From the NCBI GenBank assembly GCA_018661145.1, contig JABJIU010000103.1, forward strand, positions 1 through 36,826: DNA of 36,826 nucleotides, in the 5' to 3' direction. The notes under the pieces are model-generated. The model saw nothing but the letters and a program-made list of their open reading frames with translations. It ran no database searches and was not told the DNA's origin. Below are positions 9,733-17,951 of this stretch, piece by piece. This DNA is from Pseudomonadota bacterium. GTDB taxonomy: Bacteria; Pseudomonadota; Gammaproteobacteria; Arenicellales; UBA868. How positions within the stretch are numbered: the first letter of the stretch is position 1; every line of letters begins with the position of its first letter. The position numbers and the translations under genes were made by a program.

Positions 9733-10607
9733 CCAGCGCGCTCGTTGTCCACGATCTGCATCTTGCGGTACGCAACGGCCAGGTACTGTTGCCAATACTG
9801 CGTGGGATCAACCTGAACCTGCCCCAAGGAGAAATCCATGGTCTGGTCGGTGAGTCCGGTGCGGGCAAGACCATGCTGGGCCGCGTGATCCTTGACATTC
9901 TCCCACCAAGCGCCGTTATCACATCCGGCAACGTCGACTATCCGGCGCACAGATCATCGCCCTCCCTGAACCGCAAGTCAGCTCATCGGCGTCGCCCCCA
10001 CATCAGCTTGATCCCTCAGGACCCCTTGACCTCTCTCAATCCGGTCAAACGGATCGGCAAGCAGATGGGTGAAATTCTGAGACTGGCACATAAGGACTCG
10101 TCGCAACAGATCCACGAACGTGCAAAACAACACCTGCGTGAGGTGAAAATCAGGAATCCAGGGCAGGTGCTTCAGCAATATCCCCATCAACTCTCGGGCG
10201 GAATGCGTCAACGCGTACTGATTGCCATGGCGTTTAGCACCGAGCCGAGCATCATTATTGCTGATGAGCCCACCACCGCCCTTGATGTCTCAGTACAACA
10301 GCGAGTGCTGCGCCTGATCCGTGACCTGCAGAAGGAACGCGGGACAACAATTCTTTTTGTTACCCATGATCTCGGTGTCGTGGCAAAACTCTGCGATCGG
10401 GTCAGCCTGATGCACAGCGGGATGATTCTTGAGCAGGGCAAAGTTTCCGATGTGTTTCAGTCACCCTCACACCCCTATACCCGCTCCCTGCTGGAGGCGA
10501 TCCCGAGATATGACAAGCCCCGCGAAAAGTTGTCGCCGGTGGCGAACGACCTGCAGACCCAGTTAATCCGTGAGGCGGACGAATATGATCGACAGCGACG
10601 GGTCTGA
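9729..10607 (+). CDS. ABC transporter ATP-binding protein (DppD-type)
   Basis: GTG start overlapping the upstream TGA (GTGA); Walker A GESGAGKT, signature LSGGMRQR, Walker B IIIADEPTTALD, oligopeptide-type C-terminal tail HPYTRSLLEAIP. Confidence 0.93.
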   Translation: MTSALVVHDLHLAVRNGQVLLPILRGINLNLPQGEIHGLVGESGAGKTMLGRVILDILPPSAVITSGNVDYPAHRSSPSLNRKSAHRRRPHISLIPQDPLTSLNPVKRIGKQMGEILRLAHKDSSQQIHERAKQHLREVKIRNPGQVLQQYPHQLSGGMRQRVLIAMAFSTEPSIIIADEPTTALDVSVQQRVLRLIRDLQKERGTTILFVTHDLGVVAKLCDRVSLMHSGMILEQGKVSDVFQSPSHPYTRSLLEAIPRYDKPREKLSPVANDLQTQLIREADEYDRQRRV

Positions 10608-12192
10608 ACTTATCTGCGCACAAAGGCTGGGGGTTTCTCTGCCCAACCTCGCGGCCAAAAAGCGTTTTCAACCGGCTCCGATGGTGCCGATCTTCCGGGA
10701 CATCGATCTTCGGGCGCGCAAGGGACAGTGTCTGGGCATCGTGGGTGAATCCGGCTCGGGCAAAACCACACTGGGACGGGCACTGGTTCGGCTATTGCGA
10801 CCGACATCCGGAACGCTTCTTTTCGCAGGCCGTGATATCACCACCCTCGAGGAAACAGAACTGCGCCCCATCCGCGACCGGATGCAGATGATTTTCCAGG
10901 AACCTCGCGCCGCCTTGAATCCCCGGCGACGGATAGATGATGCAGTATCGCAGCCCCTGCTGGCCTATAACAAGGCGGGCAATGTTCGCGAAGCACGGGA
11001 ACACGCTTACGAACTGCTACGACAGGTGGGGCTCGATCCGTCGCTTGGCAAGCGATACCCTCGTGAACTAAGCGGCGGCCAACTGCAAAGGGTATGCATT
11101 GCCCGCGCCATATCCATCCGGCCTTCATTAATCGTAGCCGATGAGATCGTTTCAGGATTGGATATGTCCAGTCAGGCCCAGGTACTTAACCTGCTGGACG
11201 ACTTGCGTGAGAAACTGGGATTATGCCTAGTCTTCATCAGTCATGACCTTTCGGTCGTGCGCAGTATCTGCGACGAAGTTATCGTTCTGCTCGATGGCAG
11301 ACAGGTCGAATCGGGACCTGTTGCACGGATGTTCACGCAGCCAAGACGGCGGTACACTCAGTCGCTGATTCAAGCGGTACCACTTCCAGAGCCTGATGGA
11401 GATTGGCTTAACGACGCTGTCGACGAAACCGAAAATGGAAACAGGATAAAGGCTATGAATATTGAAGGAACAACGGCTCTGATTACGGGATGCAGCAGGG
11501 GGATTGGCCGAGAACTGGTCCTCGCGCTCGTAAAGAGCGGTGTGAAAAAGGTATATGCCACAGCACGAAACAACTCGGATATCGACGACCTCGCAAAATC
11601 GCACCCAGGTCTCGTGGAAACACTGAGTCTGGACATCACGGACGACGCATCAATTCACCAGGCGGCTGAACAATGTGGGGATGTCGAATTGCTAATCAAC
11701 AATGCCGGAATCAACCGAATGTCGGGACTGTTGGCAGCCGATGGTATCGACGGCGCCCGTCTGGAGATGGAAACTAACTACTTCGGCACCTTGCGAATGT
11801 GTCGGGCCTTTGCGCCGGCCCTGAAAAACAACGGAGGCGGCTGCATTGTCAATATGTTATCAATTCTTTCCCATGTAGCACTCCCCCTAATGGGCTCCCT
11901 GTGCGCCTCCAAGGCTGCAGCGCTGCGTTTAACAGAGGGAGTGCGCGCTGAACTCGATGCCAACAATACTCTGGTAATGGCAGTGATGCCCGGCGCAGTG
12001 GATACCGATATGAGCCGCGACTTTCCGCCGCCCAAAATTCCTCCTGCGGAAGTGGCAAAGGCTGTCCTGGATGGCATCATCCAGGGTCAGGAGGAGATCT
12101 TTCCCGGGGAAATGGCAAGTGGACTGCGCGAGGGTCTCAAGGCCGACCCTAAAGGTGTTGAAAAGGAACTCGCGGGTTATCTTCCGGGGTAG
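10585..12192 (+). CDS. ABC transporter ATP-binding protein (DppF-type) fused in frame to a short-chain dehydrogenase domain
   Basis: Residues up to about 290: GESGSGKTTLGRALVRLL, LSGGQLQR, LIVADEIVSGLD, RRRYTQSLIQAVPLPEPDGDWL. From ATG 11455: MNIEGTTALITGCSRGIGREL..LLINNAGINRMSG (SDR). No in-frame stop between them. Confidence 0.85.
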   Translation: MIDSDGSELICAQRLGVSLPNLAAKKRFQPAPMVPIFRDIDLRARKGQCLGIVGESGSGKTTLGRALVRLLRPTSGTLLFAGRDITTLEETELRPIRDRMQMIFQEPRAALNPRRRIDDAVSQPLLAYNKAGNVREAREHAYELLRQVGLDPSLGKRYPRELSGGQLQRVCIARAISIRPSLIVADEIVSGLDMSSQAQVLNLLDDLREKLGLCLVFISHDLSVVRSICDEVIVLLDGRQVESGPVARMFTQPRRRYTQSLIQAVPLPEPDGDWLNDAVDETENGNRIKAMNIEGTTALITGCSRGIGRELVLALVKSGVKKVYATARNNSDIDDLAKSHPGLVETLSLDITDDASIHQAAEQCGDVELLINNAGINRMSGLLAADGIDGARLEMETNYFGTLRMCRAFAPALKNNGGGCIVNMLSILSHVALPLMGSLCASKAAALRLTEGVRAELDANNTLVMAVMPGAVDTDMSRDFPPPKIPPAEVAKAVLDGIIQGQEEIFPGEMASGLREGLKADPKGVEKELAGYLPG

Positions 12193-12196
12193 CGGT

Positions 12197-12254
12197 CGCT
12201 ATTCGACAGAGATCCAGACGGGACTCCAATTTCATCCTCCCCGAATAGCGTTTT
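12197..12254 (+). terminator. Terminator-like inverted repeat between the ABC-SDR gene and the RidA gene
   Basis: Perfect 9-bp arms CGCTATTCG (12197-12205) and CGAATAGCG (12242-12250) followed by TTTT (12251-12254); the loop is long (36 nt). Confidence 0.45.
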
Positions 12255-12316
12255 CTGGAATCAGTTCACGTAAACTGTAGGACATCACCGCAACTTCTAA
12301 TCAAGGAACAACATCA

Positions 12317-12670
12317 ATGGCATTAAAACGAATTCAAGTCGGCGACCGCATGAGTCAGGCTGTAATGCATGGGGATACGGTCTACACCGCAGGCCAGGTG
12401 GCACTTGAGGCGCCGGGCGAGAGCGTGGCAGACCAAACACGCAATATCCTCTCGCGCATCGACGCCCTGCTCTCTGAAGCGGGTACCGATAAGTCAAAGT
12501 TGATCTCAGCGACAATCTGGATCTCGGATATGAGCACGTTCAATGAGATGAATGAAGTGTGGGATGCGTGGGTCACGCCGGGTGAAACGCCGGCCCGTGC
12601 CTGCGTCGAGTCCAAACTGGCAGCGCCGCAGTTCACCGTGGAAATTGGGGTGATCGCGGCGCTGGGTTAA
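12317..12670 (+). CDS. RidA/YjgF/YER057c/UK114 family protein
   Basis: 117 aa; MSQAVMHGDTVYTAGQVALEAPGESVADQTRNILSRIDALLSEAGTDKSKLISATIW...ARACVESKLAAPQFTVEIGVIAAL. Confidence 0.93.
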   Translation: MALKRIQVGDRMSQAVMHGDTVYTAGQVALEAPGESVADQTRNILSRIDALLSEAGTDKSKLISATIWISDMSTFNEMNEVWDAWVTPGETPARACVESKLAAPQFTVEIGVIAALG

Positions 12671-12686
12671 GGCGCCTCCAAAGGCC

Positions 12687-13946
12687 ATGCGCATTGTGAT
12701 TCTGGGGGCCGGTCTCGCCGGGATCACAAGCGCCTGGGAGTGTCTTCGTGACGGTCACCAGGTGACGGTTCTGGACCGCGCGGAAGCCCCAGCTGATTTC
12801 ACCTCCCGCGCCAACGCGGGACTCATCGCTCCCGGTCATGCCTTTGCCTGGGCGTCCCCCAGTGTGCCGCGTATCATGTTGCGCTCGCTATGGCGAAACG
12901 ACCAGGCTATCCGTTTCCGACCGAGCGCTAATCCCCGCCAGTGGCGCTGGCTGATGCAGTTTCTGCGGCAATGCACGGCGCAAAGAGCGCGTGTCAACAC
13001 ACTTCGCAAAACGCGCCTTTGCCAATACTCACAGTCCCGGCTGCATACCGTTGCTGAAGAAACAGATTTTCACTATGACCGAAACACTGGTGGCCTTATC
13101 TATTTCTACCGCTCTGACCGGTCCTTCGAAGCTGCCGCCATAAAAAGCGAAATTCTCTCGAGTGCGGGAGTCAAAATCGAAATCCTCAATCGCCAACAGG
13201 TGGTCGAGCGGGATCCAGGTCTGGCCGATGCCCAGAATGCTATTGCAGGCGCGCTTTTCGTACCAACGGATGAAAGCGGGGATGCGCGGACATTCACTAA
13301 TACCCTGGCCGAACGCTGTCGCGAAAGAGGCGCTGAGGTTCGGATGCAGACCGAAATCACCGGCTTTTCAAAAAAGGGTGGCCACGTGACTGCGGTCAAT
13401 ACCAACCGCGGGCCAGTCAGTGGTGATCTTTTTGTGGTGGCATTGGGTGTTTTCAGTCCGATGCTCTCGCGTCAGTTGGGCTTCTCTCTGCCGATCTATC
13501 CGGTTAAGGGATATTCAGTTACTCTGCCCGCTGCTGATCCAGAGCTGCTCCCCCGCTTTGGCGGTGTCGACGAGGACAACCTGCTGGCCTACTGCCCCAT
13601 GGGAAACCGTTTGCGCGTTACGGCAACTGCAGAAATCGGGAGTTATAGTACGCGTCACCAGCCCCGCGACTTCCGGGTCATGTTGCAGAAGACTCAGGAT
13701 CTGATGCCCCGTGCCGCTCAGTACTCAAAGCCAGACTACTGGGCAGGATTAAGGCCGATGACGCCGACTGGTCTGCCGATTATCGGTAGGACCCACCGGT
13801 CCAATGTCTGGCTGAATACCGGGCACGGACATATGGGCTGGACGATGTCTTGTGGATCCGCCCGTATCCTGGCCGACCTGATTGCCGGACAGAATCCGCA
13901 GATTCCGTTGGATGGCATGGACCCGGCAACGATGAGGATCATGTAA
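12687..13946 (+). CDS. FAD-dependent D-amino-acid dehydrogenase-like oxidoreductase (DadA-type, DAO family)
   Basis: 419 aa; N-term IVILGAGLAGITSAWECLRDGHQVTVLDR; C-term GLRPMTPTGLPIIGRTHRSNVWLNTGHGHMGWTMSCGSARILADLI. Confidence 0.9.
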   Translation: MRIVILGAGLAGITSAWECLRDGHQVTVLDRAEAPADFTSRANAGLIAPGHAFAWASPSVPRIMLRSLWRNDQAIRFRPSANPRQWRWLMQFLRQCTAQRARVNTLRKTRLCQYSQSRLHTVAEETDFHYDRNTGGLIYFYRSDRSFEAAAIKSEILSSAGVKIEILNRQQVVERDPGLADAQNAIAGALFVPTDESGDARTFTNTLAERCRERGAEVRMQTEITGFSKKGGHVTAVNTNRGPVSGDLFVVALGVFSPMLSRQLGFSLPIYPVKGYSVTLPAADPELLPRFGGVDEDNLLAYCPMGNRLRVTATAEIGSYSTRHQPRDFRVMLQKTQDLMPRAAQYSKPDYWAGLRPMTPTGLPIIGRTHRSNVWLNTGHGHMGWTMSCGSARILADLIAGQNPQIPLDGMDPATMRIM

Positions 13947-14737
13947 TGGAAATACAGCAGAACAACACACAGAATTTCATCAATCTGACGAACATTCCGT
14001 TCACAGTGGATGACGGTATCGCCGCGAGGGCTCGGATTGGACTGGTGGTTCTTGCCACCGATCACAGCGTAGAACACGAGTTCAAACTCGTAGTCGATAT
14101 ACCGGGGGTTGCTGTCTACCAGTCCCGGATTCCGAACTCTCCAACGATCACGCCCGAAAACCTGCGTGCGATGGAACCGCACATCACCGACAGAACCGAT
14201 GTGATCCTCCCGGGCGTGCCTCTGGATGTCGTCGCCTATGGCTGTACTTCGGCCTCCATGATCATCGGCGAAGAACGGGTGTTTGAATTGATTCACGCTG
14301 CGCGGCCGGAGGCTAAAGCTACAACGCCAATCACAGCAGCCTTTGCCGCATTCCAGGCTACCGGCTGCCGGCGGATCGGCGTGCTCACGCCGTACTCGGA
14401 CGAAGTCAATCAATTCATCCGCAGTTATATTGAATCCAAGGGTTTTGAGGTGCCAGTATTCGGTTCGTTCAATCAGGATAATGACAATACCGTCGCGCGA
14501 ATCTCTGCCGACAGCATGCGCGATGCTGCGCTTCAGATCGGAAACCACGACTCCGTTGACGGGGTCTTTGTCTCTTGTACCAGTCTGCGTCTTGCCCATT
14601 GTGTCGCAGATATCGAAGCTGCATTGGGCAAACCCGTCACCTCGTCAAACCATGCGCTGATCTGGCACAGCCTGAGGCTGGCGGGGATCAACGAGACGAT
14701 CGATGGTTTCGGCGAACTTTTCCGTCTGCCCGCCTGA
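13946..14737 (+). CDS. Asp/Glu racemase / maleate isomerase superfamily protein (EutA-like)
   Basis: Start ATG 13946 overlaps the upstream stop (TAATG); paired cysteines in VVAYGCTSASMIIG and VFVSCTSLRL; ATTPITAAFAAFQATGCRRIGVLTPYSDEVN. Confidence 0.85.
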   Translation: MEIQQNNTQNFINLTNIPFTVDDGIAARARIGLVVLATDHSVEHEFKLVVDIPGVAVYQSRIPNSPTITPENLRAMEPHITDRTDVILPGVPLDVVAYGCTSASMIIGEERVFELIHAARPEAKATTPITAAFAAFQATGCRRIGVLTPYSDEVNQFIRSYIESKGFEVPVFGSFNQDNDNTVARISADSMRDAALQIGNHDSVDGVFVSCTSLRLAHCVADIEAALGKPVTSSNHALIWHSLRLAGINETIDGFGELFRLPA

Positions 14738-14760
14738 GTACGCGCAGCGGCAAATTATTG

Positions 14761-15471
14761 ATGGCCCGGAAGATCATATTGGTCGAGCATCACGATGAAC
14801 CTCGTGACGACCTCGCTTCAACCCATCTTCCCAAACTCGACTTCACGCTGGAGTGTTACCAACCCTTTGCCGGAGAATCACTGCCCGAGCCCGACGAAGA
14901 TACGGCAGGGATTATCATCACCGGCGGAGCTGCCAATATCGACGAGATGGGTCAGTACCCTTATCTGCACGATGAGTCACGGTGGATCGAGCAATGCCTG
15001 AATCAAGACATTCCCACGCTTGGCCTCTGTCTGGGTGCCCAGCTTCTGGCGCATGTGCTAGGTGCGACGGTCGCACCGCATGAGGACGGTGCTCAGGAGT
15101 TCGGCCTCTATCCGATCGAGGCGGTCGATCCCGAACAGAAGTTCGTCCCGGATAATTTTTTTGCGGTCCAATTTCACAGCCGGGGCTTCGAGATTCCAGC
15201 AGGAGCTGAAGCGCTTGCAGCGGGGGGAACTTTTCCAAACCAGGCTTTTCGCTACGGGGCCAATGTACTGGGTACCCAGTTTCACCCTGAATGCACACTG
15301 GCCATCCTCCGTCGATGGCAAGCGCTGGAAGTCGCTCCCTGGTGCGAGCCTGGGGTCCAGTCCAGAGAGATGCAGGACCGGCTGGCGGCCATCCATCTTG
15401 ATAATGCGCAGCACTGGTTCGAGCAACTACTCGAAGATTTCTTTGCCTCGTCGACAAATATCTCTATCTAA
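14761..15471 (+). CDS. Class I glutamine amidotransferase-like protein (GuaA-type GATase domain)
   Basis: Start ATG 14761 (MARKIILVEHHDEP); GLCLGAQLLAHVLGA nucleophile elbow and GTQFHPE His/Glu motif. The track ORF start at 14575 overlaps the upstream gene and is unlikely. Confidence 0.88.
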   Translation: MARKIILVEHHDEPRDDLASTHLPKLDFTLECYQPFAGESLPEPDEDTAGIIITGGAANIDEMGQYPYLHDESRWIEQCLNQDIPTLGLCLGAQLLAHVLGATVAPHEDGAQEFGLYPIEAVDPEQKFVPDNFFAVQFHSRGFEIPAGAEALAAGGTFPNQAFRYGANVLGTQFHPECTLAILRRWQALEVAPWCEPGVQSREMQDRLAAIHLDNAQHWFEQLLEDFFASSTNISI

Positions 15472-15500
15472 CTATTGAAGGTGCCAACGGAGTATCAGAC

Positions 15501-16730
15501 ATGTCGTTACCTGAAGTTTCAATAAGTCAATCGCATCACAATACCGCCGCACTTGTTGGACAGGCCTGTCCAACAAGTGTCACCGATGTGCTGGACACTG
15601 AGCGGTGCCGTCTTGCTCGTCACACTATTTCCCAGTGGACCAGTTACGAATCCACAGCACTGCATTCGCTTGAAGGACTGGCGAGTGAAATCGGTATTGA
15701 GGGCCTTTATTACAAGGATGAAAGCGCACGCTTTGGCCTTGGCAGTTTCAAGGCACTGGGTGGCGCTTACGCTGTCCAGCATGTGCTAAGGCAGGCTCTG
15801 AACGTCGATGTGGCAGATACGAATGTCAGCCTTGACGACATTAATACGCAGCGTTTTGCTGATAAGGTAAAAAACATCACTGTGGTCACCGCGACCGATG
15901 GAAATCATGGCCGATCCGTTGCCTGGGGTGCACAACGCTTTGGCTGTCAGTGCATGATCTATATGCACGAAAACGTCAGCCAGGGAAGACAGGAAGCGGT
16001 AGAAACCTTTGGCGCCGAAGTAGTGCGGGTGGCGGGAAACTATGATGACTCAGTCCGCCAGGCAGACCACGATGCCAAAGCAAACGGCTGGCATATCGTT
16101 TCCGATACCTCGTATCCGGGATACATGGAGATCCCCCGGGATGTGATGGCAGGTTATACCCTGATGACCACCGAGGCCATGGACCAGTTGCCGGAAGGAG
16201 TTGTCCCCACCCATGTCTTCATCCAGGGTGGTTGCGGCGGTCTTGCTGGCGCGGTGGGCGCCGATCTGTGGCACCGCTACGGTGACAAGATGCCGCACTT
16301 GACCGTCGTTGAGCCGGTTCCGGCGGCCTGCCTTTATGAGAGTGCACGGGCAGGCGAGCCGCAACTCGTGGATATCGTTGATGAAAGCCTGATGGCGGGC
16401 CTGTCCTGTGGAGAAGTCTCTCTCCTCGGATGGCAGATTCTGAAGTCCGGTGCCCAGCACTTTCTGACCATTTCAGATGCCCCGGTTGCTCCCCTGATGA
16501 AATTGCTCGCTGCAGGCAGCTCAGGAGACTCCGCTATCGTGGCCGGGGAATCTGCGATTGCAGGTCTTGCTGGACTGATCGGCGCCATGAGAAATGAACC
16601 GCTGGCCCGGGAAATGAACCTTAACCAATCCAGCCGCGTACTCGTGTTCGGTACCGAAGGCGCCACTGATCCTGAAGTCTTTGAAGCGCTCGTGGGTACA
16701 AGTGCCGAGAAGCTCACTGTTCAAGGGTAA
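15501..16730 (+). CDS. Diaminopropionate ammonia-lyase-like PLP enzyme (fold type II)
   Basis: 409 aa; PLP motif YYKDESARFGLGSFKALGGAYAV, ATDGNHGRSVAWGAQRFG, GGCGGLAGAV, VEPVPAACLYES, MAGLSCGEVSLLGW. Confidence 0.88.
   Translation: MSLPEVSISQSHHNTAALVGQACPTSVTDVLDTERCRLARHTISQWTSYESTALHSLEGLASEIGIEGLYYKDESARFGLGSFKALGGAYAVQHVLRQALNVDVADTNVSLDDINTQRFADKVKNITVVTATDGNHGRSVAWGAQRFGCQCMIYMHENVSQGRQEAVETFGAEVVRVAGNYDDSVRQADHDAKANGWHIVSDTSYPGYMEIPRDVMAGYTLMTTEAMDQLPEGVVPTHVFIQGGCGGLAGAVGADLWHRYGDKMPHLTVVEPVPAACLYESARAGEPQLVDIVDESLMAGLSCGEVSLLGWQILKSGAQHFLTISDAPVAPLMKLLAAGSSGDSAIVAGESAIAGLAGLIGAMRNEPLAREMNLNQSSRVLVFGTEGATDPEVFEALVGTSAEKLTVQG
15550..15579. repeat. 30-bp perfect palindrome CACTTGTTGGACAGGCCTGTCCAACAAGTG inside the 5' part of the ammonia-lyase-like gene
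   Basis: Each half is the exact reverse complement of the other; centre between 15564 and 15565; symmetry breaks at 15549/15580. Confidence 0.95.
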
Positions 16731-16736
16731 TTCGTC

Positions 16737-17903
16737 ATGAGCGACAACAACCGCCGAGGGTTTGCGCAAGCAGAGTTTGAGCAGCGGACCCAGACTGTCC
16801 AGAAGCTGATGCGCGAGTCTAGGCTCGATGCCATCCTGGTCACCACTGAGGCAGAGATCCGCTACTTCACGGGCTTTCACTCCCAGTTTTTTGAAAGCCC
16901 CACGCGCCCCTGGTTCGTGGTGGTGCCAGCGGATGGTAAGCCCATCGCGGTGATCCCCACCATTGGCGAGACCGGGATGGCTGCAACCTGGATAGACGAC
17001 ATCCATACCTGGCCCTCGCCCCGCCCCGCCGATGACGGTATCTCTTTGCTGACGAGCACCATTAGCGGCCTACCGGCGCGTCACGGGCGTTTCGGCCTAC
17101 CGCTCGGTCCTGAAAGCATATTGCGGATGCCCGCAGGGGATGCTCAGAAACTTGCCGATGCAATCCCTCACGAGGTAGTCGACTGCGCCGAAATGCTGCT
17201 GCGCCAGCGTTATGTGAAATCGCCGGCTGAGGTTGAGAAAATCCGGCGGGTTTGTGAGATCACCTCGGATGCGTTTGAAGCGCTGCCCAGTCACTCGCAG
17301 ATGGGTGACTCTGAGATCGATATCACCCGTCGTATGCGGATTGACCTCTTGGAGCGAGGTGCCGACGGCACGCCCTTCATGGTGGCGGGATCCGGCTCTG
17401 GCGGATACGACAGCATCATCATGGGCCCAACCCAGCGGCAGCCCCAAGCCGGTGACATTCTAATCATCGATACCGGTACCGTATTCGATGGCTATTTCTG
17501 TGATTTCGATCGTAACTTTGGCTTTGGTCATGTTGCTGATGATGTACGCCGGGCTAATGCAGCTGTTCATGAGGCGGTGGATGCCGGATTTGCAGCAGCA
17601 CGGCCAGGCGCGCGAATGTGTGACGTGTGGTCTGCGATGTCTCAGGTGATGGAGGACTTCGGCTCACTAGGCAACAGTATTGGCAGAATGGGTCATGGCC
17701 TGGGGATGCTGCTCACCGAGTGGCCATCCGTGCATCCGGACGATCGAAACATCCTTGAGCCGGGGGTGGTCATGACGCTCGAACCAGGTATGACATTCGC
17801 ACCGCGCCGCCAGTTGGTACACGAGGAAAATATCGTCATCACGGAATCGGGTGCCGAATATTTAACCCGTCGGGCACCGCCCGAAATTCCCGTGATCAAC
17901 TAG
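16737..17903 (+). CDS. M24-family (Xaa-Pro dipeptidase/ectoine hydrolase-like) metallohydrolase
   Basis: 388 aa; all five expected pita-bread metal ligands visible: IIDTGTVFDGYFCDFDRNF (D, D), GHGLGM (H), TLEPGMTF (E), HEENIVIT (E). Confidence 0.88.
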   Translation: MSDNNRRGFAQAEFEQRTQTVQKLMRESRLDAILVTTEAEIRYFTGFHSQFFESPTRPWFVVVPADGKPIAVIPTIGETGMAATWIDDIHTWPSPRPADDGISLLTSTISGLPARHGRFGLPLGPESILRMPAGDAQKLADAIPHEVVDCAEMLLRQRYVKSPAEVEKIRRVCEITSDAFEALPSHSQMGDSEIDITRRMRIDLLERGADGTPFMVAGSGSGGYDSIIMGPTQRQPQAGDILIIDTGTVFDGYFCDFDRNFGFGHVADDVRRANAAVHEAVDAGFAAARPGARMCDVWSAMSQVMEDFGSLGNSIGRMGHGLGMLLTEWPSVHPDDRNILEPGVVMTLEPGMTFAPRRQLVHEENIVITESGAEYLTRRAPPEIPVIN

Positions 17904-17951
17904 TCCGTGATGTAGGGACTCGCGCTTTTAATTGAATCTTGCTCTTCGCCA

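Noticed and set aside
14575-14760. N-terminal extension of the GATase ORF
   Set aside because: Overlaps the end of the racemase-like gene in another frame; the family-like sequence begins at ATG 14761.
13946-17903. Straight annotation as an ectoine degradation operon
   Set aside because: Key deacetylase, cyclodeaminase and ectoine transporter are missing, and the PLP enzyme looks like diaminopropionate ammonia-lyase.
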